A stretch of 23,267 nucleotides of DNA. Origin: Peptococcaceae bacterium UBA7185. Its GTDB lineage: Bacteria; Bacillota; Peptococcia; Peptococcales; Peptococcaceae. The notes below the pieces were generated by a model that did not search any database, had not been told where the DNA came from, and was given only the letters and a program-made list of their open reading frames with translations. The stretch spans positions 1 to 23,267 of the forward strand of contig DKVF01000057.1 in assembly GCA_002491065.1 (NCBI GenBank). The letters run 5' to 3'. Made by a program: the position numbers and the translations under genes. Shown in pieces: positions 8,658 to 15,643 of the stretch; the first letter of the stretch is position 1; every line of letters begins with the position of its first letter.

Positions 8658-9749
8658 TTATTTTTTCGGCCGTTTATAAAAAGGCAGCGGCACGATTTCG
8701 GCGGTCACTCTACGCCCGCGAATCTCAACCTCCACTTCGCTGCCCACTTCGCCGTAAGGCTTCTCCAACAAGGCCATAGCCACAGGCATCCCGATAAAGG
8801 GACAATGGGTGCCGGAGGTGGTCATCCCAATCTGCTTGTCGCCCACATATACCGGGCAGTGTTCTCGGGCAATGCCACGGCCTGTCACCTTTAATCCTAC
8901 CCGGCAGCGTTTCGGCTCACCAGCTGCCACCAAAGCAGCTTTCCCGATGAAATCCTCTTTATCCAGTTTTACAAAGAAACCCAAGTCTGTTTCCAGCGGT
9001 GTTGCAGTATCATCCATCTCATGCCCATACAATGGCATCGCTGCTTCCAACCGTAAGGTATCGCGAGCACCTAATCCGCAGGGAATCAATCCCTGTTCCT
9101 TACCTGCTTCCAGAAGCAAATTCCACAATTTTGGACCATCTTCGGCGGCACAGTACAGTTCATAGCCCAACTCTCCTGTATAACCAGTGCGGGAGATCAA
9201 GCAACGGATTCCTTTCACATCTGCTTCTTGGACAAAACTGTAATATTTTTTGGGAATCTGTGCGTCCTCCACCAAACCAGCCAGAATCGCCACCGAGTTC
9301 GGTCCTTGCAGGGCTACCTGCGCAACTGATTCTGAAATATCGCGGAACTGCACATCACCGGACAGATGACCGGAAATCCAAGCTGCGTCCTTGTCTTTGT
9401 TGGCTGCATTGACCACTAACAGATAGCTTTCCTCATTGATACGATAAACCAGAATATCATCCACTACACCGCCCTGCTCATTGCACATGGGACTGTAACG
9501 CACCTGACCATCATACATCCCACGCATGTCATTGCATGTAATCAGCTGCACATTGTGCAGTGCATCGGGACCAGACAGCACAATTTCTCCCATATGGGAA
9601 ACATCAAACAGACCACAGGCGCTGCGCACTGCCATATGCTCCTTAATTACACCTGTCTCATACTGCACCGGCAACAGATAGCCGCCAAATGATACAATTT
9701 TTCCACCGGCTGCTACATGGCAGTCATACAGCGGGGTTTTCTTTTCCAT
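8658..9749 (-). CDS. gcvT: Aminomethyltransferase (glycine cleavage T protein)
   Basis: Transfers the aminomethyl carbon from GcvH to tetrahydrofolate, giving 5,10-methylene-THF and ammonia. It is 363 residues, the family length. Seen: LPVQYETGVIKEH with CGLFDVSHMGEI (the typical N-terminal T-protein block), SRTGYTGELGYELY in the middle, and a C-terminal barrel-like domain around KVTGRGIAREHCPV. The ATG is preceded by GAGGAGG. It is the first gene of the gcv operon, directly after the riboswitch terminator. The 116 bases before gcvH show no terminator or clear promoter. Confidence 0.96.
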   Translation of the reverse strand: MEKKTPLYDCHVAAGGKIVSFGGYLLPVQYETGVIKEHMAVRSACGLFDVSHMGEIVLSGPDALHNVQLITCNDMRGMYDGQVRYSPMCNEQGGVVDDILVYRINEESYLLVVNAANKDKDAAWISGHLSGDVQFRDISESVAQVALQGPNSVAILAGLVEDAQIPKKYYSFVQEADVKGIRCLISRTGYTGELGYELYCAAEDGPKLWNLLLEAGKEQGLIPCGLGARDTLRLEAAMPLYGHEMDDTATPLETDLGFFVKLDKEDFIGKAALVAAGEPKRCRVGLKVTGRGIAREHCPVYVGDKQIGMTTSGTHCPFIGMPVAMALLEKPYGEVGSEVEVEIRGRRVTAEIVPLPFYKRPKK

Positions 9750-9780
9750 ACATCATTCCTCCTCGCAGATAATAAGTTTG

Positions 9781-9854
9781 TGAAAAAAATAATAAAATAA
9801 AAAACAGAGACACAAGAACAATAACGTGCTCGCTATCATTCCTGTGCCTCTGTT
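9781..9854 (-). terminator. Riboswitch-controlled intrinsic terminator of gcv operon
   Basis: On the - strand the arm at 9854-9839 (AACAGAGGCACAGGAA) pairs with 9818-9803 (TTCTTGTGTCTCTGTT) in a 16-bp stem, with two G-T pairs, followed by T6 and a T-rich tract. The first arm shares CAGAG (9852-9848) with the closing helix of the second glycine aptamer, so the two folds exclude each other. Confidence 0.85.
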
Positions 9855-10016
9855 ACTTTACCTGAAAGATTCCCTGCGTTCGCAAGTTGCTTCTTCGGTG
9901 CATCTCTGCTTTCCAGAGTGTCGTCAGAATCCAGTCCTTTTGCCTGAGAGTTTTCGCTCTTGCACCTTCGGCGATGAAACTACAGCATCACTGTAGCCAT
10001 TCTCTCCCAGATTCCT
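9848..10016 (-). promoter_or_regulatory. Tandem glycine riboswitch
   Basis: Two glycine aptamers read on the - strand. Aptamer 1 (about 10016-9926) has GGGAGAG, the core CGCCGAAGGTGCAA and CTCTCAGGCAAAAGGAC, closed by GAATC/GATTC. Aptamer 2 (about 9918-9848) has CTCTGGAAAGC, CACCGAAGAAGCAA and TTTCAGGTAAAG, closed by CTCTG/CAGAG. They are joined by a short linker (GACGACA). It precedes gcvT and overlaps a terminator, so glycine binding should keep the terminator open (ON switch), as known for the Bacillus subtilis gcvT riboswitch. The second core departs slightly from the usual pattern (GAAGAAGC). Confidence 0.93.
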
Positions 10017-10044
10017 CAACCGACTTCTATTTGTCTTTTGTTTT

Positions 10045-10073
10045 AGTATAAAGAATTCAAACTTCCTTGTCAA
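10045..10073 (-). promoter_or_regulatory. Sigma-A-type promoter of gcv operon
   Basis: On the - strand TTGACA (10073-10068), a 17-base spacer, and TATACT (10050-10045). This is near consensus and would start RNA at about 10038, some 20 bases before aptamer 1. Confidence 0.85.
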
Positions 10074-10133
10074 TGCCTAAATATTTATACAGCCAATTGA
10101 AAAAAATTTATAAGATTCTTTCCTCCAGCAAAC

Positions 10134-10169
10134 AAAAAAGCAGATGCACCTGCACACTTGGTGTGCGCC
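10134..10169 (-). terminator. Likely terminator region after ppx/gppA
   Basis: On the - strand a hairpin GCACAC-CAA-GTGTGC is followed by a second small hairpin GCAGGTGCATCTGC and then TTTTTT. It lies about 150 bases past the ppx/gppA stop and before the gcv promoter. The stem touching the T run is short (five pairs). Confidence 0.4.
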
Positions 10170-10176
10170 CTGTCAA

Positions 10177-10213
10177 GTCAATGTCATTAAGTTAAGCTAA
10201 TAATGACATTGAC
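10177..10213. repeat. Perfect 13-bp inverted repeat, 11-base loop
   Basis: GTCAATGTCATTA (10177-10189) and TAATGACATTGAC (10201-10213) are exact reverse complements. No T run follows on either strand, so it is not a standard terminator. It could be an operator, an attenuator-like structure, or the scar or end pair of a small insertion element. No transposase is nearby. Confidence 0.6.
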
Positions 10214-10318
10214 CTAAAAGGGAACATATCATTCCTTCTATCGTCTGTCTTTTCTATGATATCACAGATTTGCCAGAAAGAAAATAAAATTTCCCATAGA
10301 GCAGGATACAATCCCTAT

Positions 10319-11200
10319 TTAACTGACAGAATCAAAAGCCTCTAACAACAGTCCATATACCAATCCTTTGTCGCTGATGCACACTTCCTGCATGTCCAAT
10401 AACTCCATGGTCTGCTGCAAAATCAACACGCCATAAGGCATAATATCTGCGCGTTTTTCCTTCATACCTGGAATCTGTACCCGTTCTTCCTGCGTCATAG
10501 ACAGTAATCGCTGACACCAAGCATCCACGCGCGCTTTACTGAGAAACTGACCATGAATTCTGCTGCTGTCATATTGAGTGAGGCCCAACTCCATTGCCAT
10601 CAGACAGGTATTGGTTCCTCCCACCGCAATCAGCGCGCACTGCGGCGGCAAAGGCTGCGCCAATAATCCACGCAGTACAGTCTTCACCTGGCCGCGCAAT
10701 TCATCATGCTCCAGCAGCCGCACGGCACCCATATTAACACTGGCACTGTGAATTTCATCCTTGAGAGGATAAACCAATTCCGTACTGCCGCCACCAATGT
10801 CCAACACTGCCAGAGGCCGATTCCAATGTAAAAAATCTCCGCTGGCGCCCAAATAGCTGAGCCGTGCTTCCATCTCTCCCGGCAAAATTTCTAACGGCAC
10901 ACCAGCAGCCTGACCAATAGTCTGCTTTACTTCCTCTTTGTTTACAGCATCCCGCACCGCGCTGGTCGCCGTAATGCGGATGTCCTCCGCGCCCAGTTCT
11001 TCCGCACGCTTTACAAATTGCCGCACTGTCTCCACATTGCGCGCCAGGGGAATGGGCTTTATTCTACAGTCTGAGCCCAGGCCTTCTCCCAAACGAGTTT
11101 CCGCTACCTTTGTTTCCACCATCTGTAGACCGTGATCGCTCCATTCTGCCACCGCCAGCCGTGTACTGTTGGTGCCCATATCAATGACTGCTTTGCGCAT
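10319..11200 (-). CDS. Ppx/GppA-family phosphatase (exopolyphosphatase-like)
   Basis: Actin-fold enzyme acting on polyphosphate and/or guanosine pentaphosphate. It is 293 residues, the short form with only the two actin-like domains and no C-terminal HD domain. Seen: DMGTNSTRLAV (7-17, first phosphate loop), ITATSAVRDA, LPGEMEARLSYLGA with the likely catalytic Glu, and DIGGGSTEL (134-142, second phosphate loop). Start ATG is behind AAGGAGG. It follows the yabR-like gene with a strong terminator between, so it may have its own promoter, which I could not identify. Which substrate it prefers (polyP or pppGpp) cannot be read here. Confidence 0.88.
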   Translation of the reverse strand: MRKAVIDMGTNSTRLAVAEWSDHGLQMVETKVAETRLGEGLGSDCRIKPIPLARNVETVRQFVKRAEELGAEDIRITATSAVRDAVNKEEVKQTIGQAAGVPLEILPGEMEARLSYLGASGDFLHWNRPLAVLDIGGGSTELVYPLKDEIHSASVNMGAVRLLEHDELRGQVKTVLRGLLAQPLPPQCALIAVGGTNTCLMAMELGLTQYDSSRIHGQFLSKARVDAWCQRLLSMTQEERVQIPGMKEKRADIMPYGVLILQQTMELLDMQEVCISDKGLVYGLLLEAFDSVS

Positions 11201-11252
11201 AAACCTTCCTCCTTTGCTGTCGTACCTGCTTTTTTATGCATTTTTCATGCAC

Positions 11253-11281
11253 AAAAAAGCGGTGTCCTCTCACACCGCCTT
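11253..11281 (-). terminator. Intrinsic terminator after yabR-like gene
   Basis: On the - strand GCGGTGT (11278-11272) pairs with ACACCGC (11265-11259) around GAGAGG, followed by T6. It lies just past the stop of the S1-domain gene. A second hairpin (11229-11261, 14-bp arms with one mismatch, GCTTTTTTaTGCAT type) overlaps the T run. Confidence 0.85.
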
Positions 11282-11285
11282 TTGC

Positions 11286-11645
11286 TTAATATCGATTACC
11301 GCTTTTCCGTTTGTTATTCATATTCTTATTCAGAGAAGCTTGCTTCTCATCGCTGTCTTTCATAAAACGGGCCAACCGGTCTTCAAAGGAAACCGTCGGC
11401 TGTTTGGGCCGTTCCTTAGCCTGACGGATCGACAGACCTATTTTTCCGCTGTCATCTACATTGATGACTTTCACCTTGACTGGATCTTTCATTTTTAAAA
11501 AGTCATTCACGTCATTTACGTAGGTGTCTGCCACTTCGGAAATATGCACCAAACCGGTCTCTCCTGTGCTGAGTTCTACGAATGCGCCGAATTTTGTAAT
11601 ACCTGTTACGGTTCCCTCTAAAATTTGCCCTTTACTGATGGACAT
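11286..11645 (-). CDS. yabR: S1-domain RNA-binding protein, YabR-like
   Basis: A 119-residue protein. One S1 (OB-fold) domain spans about residues 1-75: GQILEGTVTGITKFGAFVEL, then TGLVHISEVAD, and a last strand GKIGLSIRQA. It ends in a basic, disordered tail (NKNMNNKRKSGNRY). This matches YabR / polynucleotide phosphorylase-like S1 proteins found after divIC in many Bacillota. It presumably binds RNA; the exact role is not known. The start ATG has AGGGAGG 12 bases upstream. It is 76 bases after divIC and ends in a strong terminator. Confidence 0.88.
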   Translation of the reverse strand: MSISKGQILEGTVTGITKFGAFVELSTGETGLVHISEVADTYVNDVNDFLKMKDPVKVKVINVDDSGKIGLSIRQAKERPKQPTVSFEDRLARFMKDSDEKQASLNKNMNNKRKSGNRY

Positions 11646-11721
11646 GCGAACAAACTGCCTCCCTAAAAAATTAAATTTGCACCTATTTGCGGCACAGAAC
11701 GTTTGAAAAGTAGTATCCTAT

Positions 11722-12018
11722 TTATGGAGTTTGACTGGCCTCTACCCGCCGAATCAGGATTTCGCCATCTTTCACCAGCCCTAACCGTTCTCTGGCGATT
11801 TCTTCTATGGCATCCTCACTGCTCATGTACTCCAAATCAGCCTGCAGCTCACTCTGCGTCACATAGGCCGCATCTAAATCCTGTGCCAATTGCCGCTGCT
11901 GCAATTTCAAATCCACAATACTGCAGGCACCATAAACCAGATGGCAAACCACATACACAGCAACTAAAGTAATGATCGTTCGTTTTGTATTCACTTTTGT
12001 TCTCTTCTTCTTTGCCAT
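11722..12018 (-). CDS. divIC: Septum formation initiator, DivIC/FtsB-like
   Basis: A small bitopic membrane protein of the divisome, about 98 residues from the ATG at 12018. It has a short basic cytoplasmic tail (MAKKKRTK), one membrane segment about residues 14-33, then a predicted coiled coil (about 36-70) rich in Q, L and E, and the typical SSEDAIEEIARERLGLVKDGE motif region near the end. The ATG is preferred to a GTG five codons earlier because GGTGGTGA lies just before it. Position between yabQ and yabR matches the divIC locus of Bacillus subtilis. It would pair with FtsL/DivIB at the septum. Confidence 0.88.
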   Translation of the reverse strand: MAKKKRTKVNTKRTIITLVAVYVVCHLVYGACSIVDLKLQQRQLAQDLDAAYVTQSELQADLEYMSSEDAIEEIARERLGLVKDGEILIRRVEASQTP

Positions 12019-12082
12019 TGATTCACCACCCACACACTTTTCTACCGATATATTATATAATAAAATTTACTTAAAATCTATA

Positions 12083-12568
12083 TCAAGTTGAAAAATTATT
12101 TTCATTTTCTATAATATTTTCTCCTTCTTCGTCTAATTCCTGCCGTTCGCTTAAAAAATTATAAAAAATTTTCCTACAAGGCACCCAGAAGAAGCGATAA
12201 CACAGTTGCCATGGAAGCAACAATACAAAACAAATCTTGTTCCATATAAATATAAAAGTTTTTGCAATCAACAGGCAGGGCTTTGCTAACAACCTATGAC
12301 AGAACTTTTGATAAACTACACAGCCTGCAAGCGCACCAAACACAATATAATTGCGCACCAGTCCACCGCTGATTGTCAACAATGCCAACCAAAGCAACAT
12401 CCCCCACACTAAACAAAAGAAAAAATCCCCAACCATCTTCCCTTTGAAACTCCATTTTCCACATAAAGCCAGCGTCTGCTTCAACTGTGCCGAAAAGAAA
12501 AGGCACCAACCAAAGAGAGCCATCTGCAGCATTTGCAGCAACTGCTGTCCTAACAAAGTTTGACTCAT
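12083..12568 (-). CDS. yabQ: Spore cortex biosynthesis protein YabQ
   Basis: A 161-residue integral membrane protein with about four hydrophobic segments (about 8-28, 47-66, 70-87, 103-130), a charged C-terminal tail, and the FFF/W-rich pattern of YabQ. In Bacillus subtilis YabQ is needed for spore cortex formation and localises to the forespore outer membrane. Its ATG overlaps the yabP stop (ATGA), a coupled arrangement known for this pair. Identification rests on size, topology and gene order more than on a sharp motif. Confidence 0.8.
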   Translation of the reverse strand: MSQTLLGQQLLQMLQMALFGWCLFFSAQLKQTLALCGKWSFKGKMVGDFFFCLVWGMLLWLALLTISGGLVRNYIVFGALAGCVVYQKFCHRLLAKPCLLIAKTFIFIWNKICFVLLLPWQLCYRFFWVPCRKIFYNFLSERQELDEEGENIIENENNFST

Positions 12569-12849
12569 ACACGTAAACGGGAAAGCAGGCCTATCTGTTT
12601 TTTACTGCGTGCTCTTTTTTTCTTCTCTTCTACATAGGAAAAGCTGTCAATGATCCCGTCTATTTGCAAACTGCCATGCTCCACATCTAAACTGGTCACA
12701 TTAAGATGCTGGCCTTTTATCTCCAATTTTCCCAACTCCGTCTGCAGCACAATCTTCTCTTCATCAAACTCATCAACATTGTTTACACCTCTCAACCGCA
12801 TCAGTTGACGTTCAATCATTTCTAATCCGGCCTTTTCCTGTTCCTGCAT
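12565..12849 (-). CDS. yabP: Sporulation protein YabP
   Basis: A 94-residue soluble protein of the YabP/YqfC family. It shows the family pattern: an acidic beta-rich core with VDEFDEEKIVLQTELGKLEI, GQHLNVTSLDVEHGSLQIDG, and an end SYVEEKKKR. YqfC-type proteins take part in sigma-E-controlled spore coat and cortex steps. The ATG is preceded by GAAAGGAAGG. It lies 53 bases after a dipeptidase gene rather than after the S4-domain gene (yabO/hslR) seen in many Bacillota. Its presence is the main reason to call this a spore former. Confidence 0.87.
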   Translation of the reverse strand: MQEQEKAGLEMIERQLMRLRGVNNVDEFDEEKIVLQTELGKLEIKGQHLNVTSLDVEHGSLQIDGIIDSFSYVEEKKKRARSKKQIGLLSRLRV

Positions 12850-12902
12850 AGAAATCGCCTTCCTTTCTCAGAATGCTATACTCTATGCTGCAAAGCCTTT
12901 TT

Positions 12903-13853
12903 TTATGTCAGCACCTGTCCTAACAAACACAGAAAGTTTTCCCGGGCTAATTGCGCAATCTCCTGTTTCGAGAAGCCCCGCCGCTCCAATAGCTGCAAAA
13001 AATGTTCTGTCTGCGCATAATTTTTCAATATGTGCAATCCCGTACCATTTTCCTCCCAATAATTTAAATCAAAGCCAAAGGCCACATGCGTTACCCCTAC
13101 CAGATCTGCCAGATAGGCTGCATGGTCACTCAAATGCTCCAGGTCTTGTTTCCCTTTATCCTGCGCAATAAAGGGCGGATGGCTGTTTATGCCAATCAAC
13201 CCGCCAGTGGCTGCAATAGCTTTTGCCTGTGCATCTGTCACATTACGAGGCACGTCGCATAAACTACGGCTGTTGCTGTGGGAGGCAACCAACGGCCCGC
13301 GCGTCTCCCAGAGCACATCCCGTAAAGACAAATCATTCAAATGGGACACATCCAGGAGCATCCCCTTTTCTTGTATATGACGTACTGCCAAACGCCCTAA
13401 AGCAGTCAAGCCGCCCACTGCGTTTATACCTGCGGCAAAAGCATTGCCTCCATTCCATGTAAGGGATACGTGACGCACACCCTGCGCATAAAGCCACTCT
13501 ATCGCATCAATGTCCTGCGCACAACCATCTAAACCTTCTACACCTAAAAGGAATCTGACACCGTCCGTCGTTTCTGCCCTCTTATCCAATTCCAATAAAT
13601 CTGCCCTGTCATATATTGGCTGAAATGCCCCCTGTGCCGCTTCTACTTCTGCCTGCACTGTTTGTAATTGCTGCAGAATTTGTTCCTGTACCGCTCTCTC
13701 TTCTTCCGGATTTCCCCACAACACAAAAATGCCGCCTTCCACCTTACCCCGTTGAAAATTCTGCAGATAATGGCGGCGGAACACGTCCCGCTCTCCGCTT
13801 CGTCTTTGACGTTCCAGCGCATACAATATATCAGAATGACCGTCAAAAAGCAT
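12903..13853 (-). CDS. Membrane dipeptidase family (M19) zinc peptidase
   Basis: A 316-residue TIM-barrel metallopeptidase cleaving dipeptides, some with a D-residue. Metal and active-site residues are in place: H6/D8 in GHSDIL, the bridging E106 in GVEGLDG, H171 in DVSHLN, H192 in SHSNSR, and D262 in GFDLNY. There is no signal peptide, so it is probably cytoplasmic like other bacterial relatives. The start ATG has a weak GAGGGG site. It precedes yabP by 53 bases with no terminator between, so it may be co-transcribed with the sporulation genes; a role in cortex peptide recycling is only a guess. Confidence 0.9.
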   Translation of the reverse strand: MLFDGHSDILYALERQRRSGERDVFRRHYLQNFQRGKVEGGIFVLWGNPEEERAVQEQILQQLQTVQAEVEAAQGAFQPIYDRADLLELDKRAETTDGVRFLLGVEGLDGCAQDIDAIEWLYAQGVRHVSLTWNGGNAFAAGINAVGGLTALGRLAVRHIQEKGMLLDVSHLNDLSLRDVLWETRGPLVASHSNSRSLCDVPRNVTDAQAKAIAATGGLIGINSHPPFIAQDKGKQDLEHLSDHAAYLADLVGVTHVAFGFDLNYWEENGTGLHILKNYAQTEHFLQLLERRGFSKQEIAQLARENFLCLLGQVLT

Positions 13854-13944
13854 ACAGATTGTCGCCCCTCTTCCCTCATTTCATTTTTCATCCTAAATTC
13901 ACATTGTTTTGTCTTTCCTCATTCCAGGAAATATAAGAATCGCA

Positions 13945-13986
13945 CAAAAAAATATCTTAAGCATCAACTCTAATACTTAAGATATT
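13945..13986 (-). terminator. Intrinsic terminator after MFS gene
   Basis: On the - strand AATATCTTAAG (13986-13976) pairs perfectly with CTTAAGATATT (13961-13951) and is followed by a T7 run. It lies just beyond the MFS stop, between it and the dipeptidase gene. Confidence 0.88.
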
Positions 13987-14000
13987 GCGTTTCCATTATT

Positions 14001-15449
14001 TTATGAACAGTTCGATTTTTGTGGCTTGATTAAAAACGTGCAAAAAAGCGAAATCGTCAGAAATATTGCCAAGTAAAGATAGTCTGTATTTACTGCCTGG
14101 ATCGCTGCCAAACGATACTCCATCGTACCTTCCACTGGCACGCCGGTATTTCCGGCTGCCAAATAATAACGGTTGAGATTCAGGCTAAGCATTACCGTTA
14201 AAATATTAGTCGATACTACCTGTACTACTTGCTTGCCCCAGTTAAACATAGATGAAGCATGACCGGACAATTCCGACGGCACAGAACCCAAGCCATAGTT
14301 TGTCAAGGGCATCTGCAAGACGGCCATACCAATGAAACGCAGCATATAACAGCCCAGCACAAAAATTAAACTGCTCTCCATCGTCAGGCGACATAGTCCC
14401 AAATTGCCTATCAACGCAATGGCCATCCCACCAGTAATCAAACTGCGCACCAATCCTCGTTTATGTAATGCATTGGTAATCGCATTACCGCACATCATAA
14501 AAGCGGATGGTATCATCAAAAGTATACCAGTAGTAGACGCTGAAAAACCACGCCCTGTTTGAAAATAGAACTGCGACAAAATCGCATTGATTCCCATCGT
14601 CATTGCTAATGTACACTGCACCAGCAGCGTGAGTACAAAAGGCTTATACTTCAGCACTGCAAAGTTTAATAACGGATGGCTGGTATGAAATTGTCGTATC
14701 ACAAAGAGCACTGCCAATATCATACCGCTCAGCAGACAGCTCCAAAATACTGCGGAGCTCCACCCCCACTCTTCCCCTTTTGAAAAAGCAAACATGACCA
14801 ATCCTGTGCCAACACAAATTTCAATCACGCCAAAAAAATCAATCCGTTCTGCCTGAACACCCGCCTCGTAAGGCAGACTTTTTCTGCCCGCCCATACAAT
14901 AATACCAATTAAGGGCAGATTAAATAAAAACAGTACATGCCAGCTGGATACATCCAATAAGATGCCCGCCAGAGCAGGTCCCATCGCCATACCCACTGAT
15001 TGCAGCAGCATAATTGTGCCCAGGTAGCCCGCCTGCAAACGTTTGGGAATATAGCGATACAGCATTGACATCGTGCTTGGTACAATAATTCCCCCAGCTA
15101 CACCTTTCAAAAACCGGAACACCACCAGCATATAAAAATTGACCGAGCATGCACACCCCAATGAACAAATGCCCAATGCCATGACTCCACTCAAAAATAT
15201 TTTGCGATAGCTATACCGTTCACACAGGTATCCTGATAGCGGCATCATCATGCCCAATGGCAATAAGTAGCCAATCACCACCCACTGCACTGTATTGATA
15301 TCTACATGAAATATCCTCATATAGGTGGGCAGTGCAATATTCACTGTGCTTGTGTTGATCATCGCTACGATATTGGTCAACATGATGGCCAGCAAAAACA
15401 GCTTTATCTTATCTTCTGAAATTTTTCCCTGTGTCGCTTCCTCCATCAT
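14001..15449 (-). CDS. MFS transporter, DHA2 / EmrB-QacA type (14 TM)
   Basis: A multidrug-type proton antiporter, about 482 residues, with 14 predicted membrane helices. Seen: the loop after TM2 GYLCERYSYRKIFLSG (motif A region), VFRFLKGVAGGIIVPSTMSM, and the motif C-like GMAMGPALAGILLD in TM5, typical of antiporters of this group. The start is one of tandem ATGs at 15449 or 15446 (or GTG 15452); AAGAAAGAAG is the only nearby purine-rich site. It stands alone, with a promoter (15498-15525) and a strong terminator. The substrate is unknown. No regulator gene is adjacent. Confidence 0.88.
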   Translation of the reverse strand: MMEEATQGKISEDKIKLFLLAIMLTNIVAMINTSTVNIALPTYMRIFHVDINTVQWVVIGYLLPLGMMMPLSGYLCERYSYRKIFLSGVMALGICSLGCACSVNFYMLVVFRFLKGVAGGIIVPSTMSMLYRYIPKRLQAGYLGTIMLLQSVGMAMGPALAGILLDVSSWHVLFLFNLPLIGIIVWAGRKSLPYEAGVQAERIDFFGVIEICVGTGLVMFAFSKGEEWGWSSAVFWSCLLSGMILAVLFVIRQFHTSHPLLNFAVLKYKPFVLTLLVQCTLAMTMGINAILSQFYFQTGRGFSASTTGILLMIPSAFMMCGNAITNALHKRGLVRSLITGGMAIALIGNLGLCRLTMESSLIFVLGCYMLRFIGMAVLQMPLTNYGLGSVPSELSGHASSMFNWGKQVVQVVSTNILTVMLSLNLNRYYLAAGNTGVPVEGTMEYRLAAIQAVNTDYLYLAIFLTISLFCTFLIKPQKSNCS

Positions 15450-15497
15450 CACTCATCTTCTTTCTTACCAAAATATACTCAATCTTCTTCTATTTCT

Positions 15498-15525
15498 AGT
15501 ATAGCATACGAAATAGGATTGTCTA
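15498..15525 (-). promoter_or_regulatory. Promoter of MFS gene, with extended -10
   Basis: On the - strand TAGACA (15525-15520), a 16-base spacer and TATACT (15503-15498), with TGC just before the -10. It lies about 49 bases before the start. The surrounding sequence shows no obvious operator. Confidence 0.7.
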
Positions 15526-15584
15526 TCTTCCTGCAAGTTCCATTAAAAATTTTTATTTCACTATTGTTTCTTTTTATATTCCAC

Positions 15585-15632
15585 CCAAAAAACAAGCGTC
15601 CTTCCTGTCGCATGAAGGACGCTTGTTTTTTT
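15585..15632 (-). terminator. Intrinsic terminator after pgi
   Basis: AACAAGCGTCCTTC (15591-15604) and its partner GAAGGACGCTTGTT (15614-15627) make a 14-bp stem around CTGTCGCAT. T runs follow on both strands, so it stops pgi RNA on the - strand and could work in both directions. Confidence 0.9.
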
Positions 15633-15643
15633 CTCCTTATACT

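Larger units (their letters stand above)
10081..10318. other. Intergenic region between ppx/gppA and the gcv promoter
   Basis: About 240 bases without a gene. It holds a likely ppx/gppA terminator region (10134-10169) and a 37-base palindrome (10177-10213). I see no ORF or RNA gene. Confidence 0.6.

Noticed and set aside
12034..12082. Promoter before divIC (TTGATA and TATAAT in an A+T-rich stretch)
   Set aside because: The two hexamers are 23 bases apart, too far. No other well-spaced pair was found.
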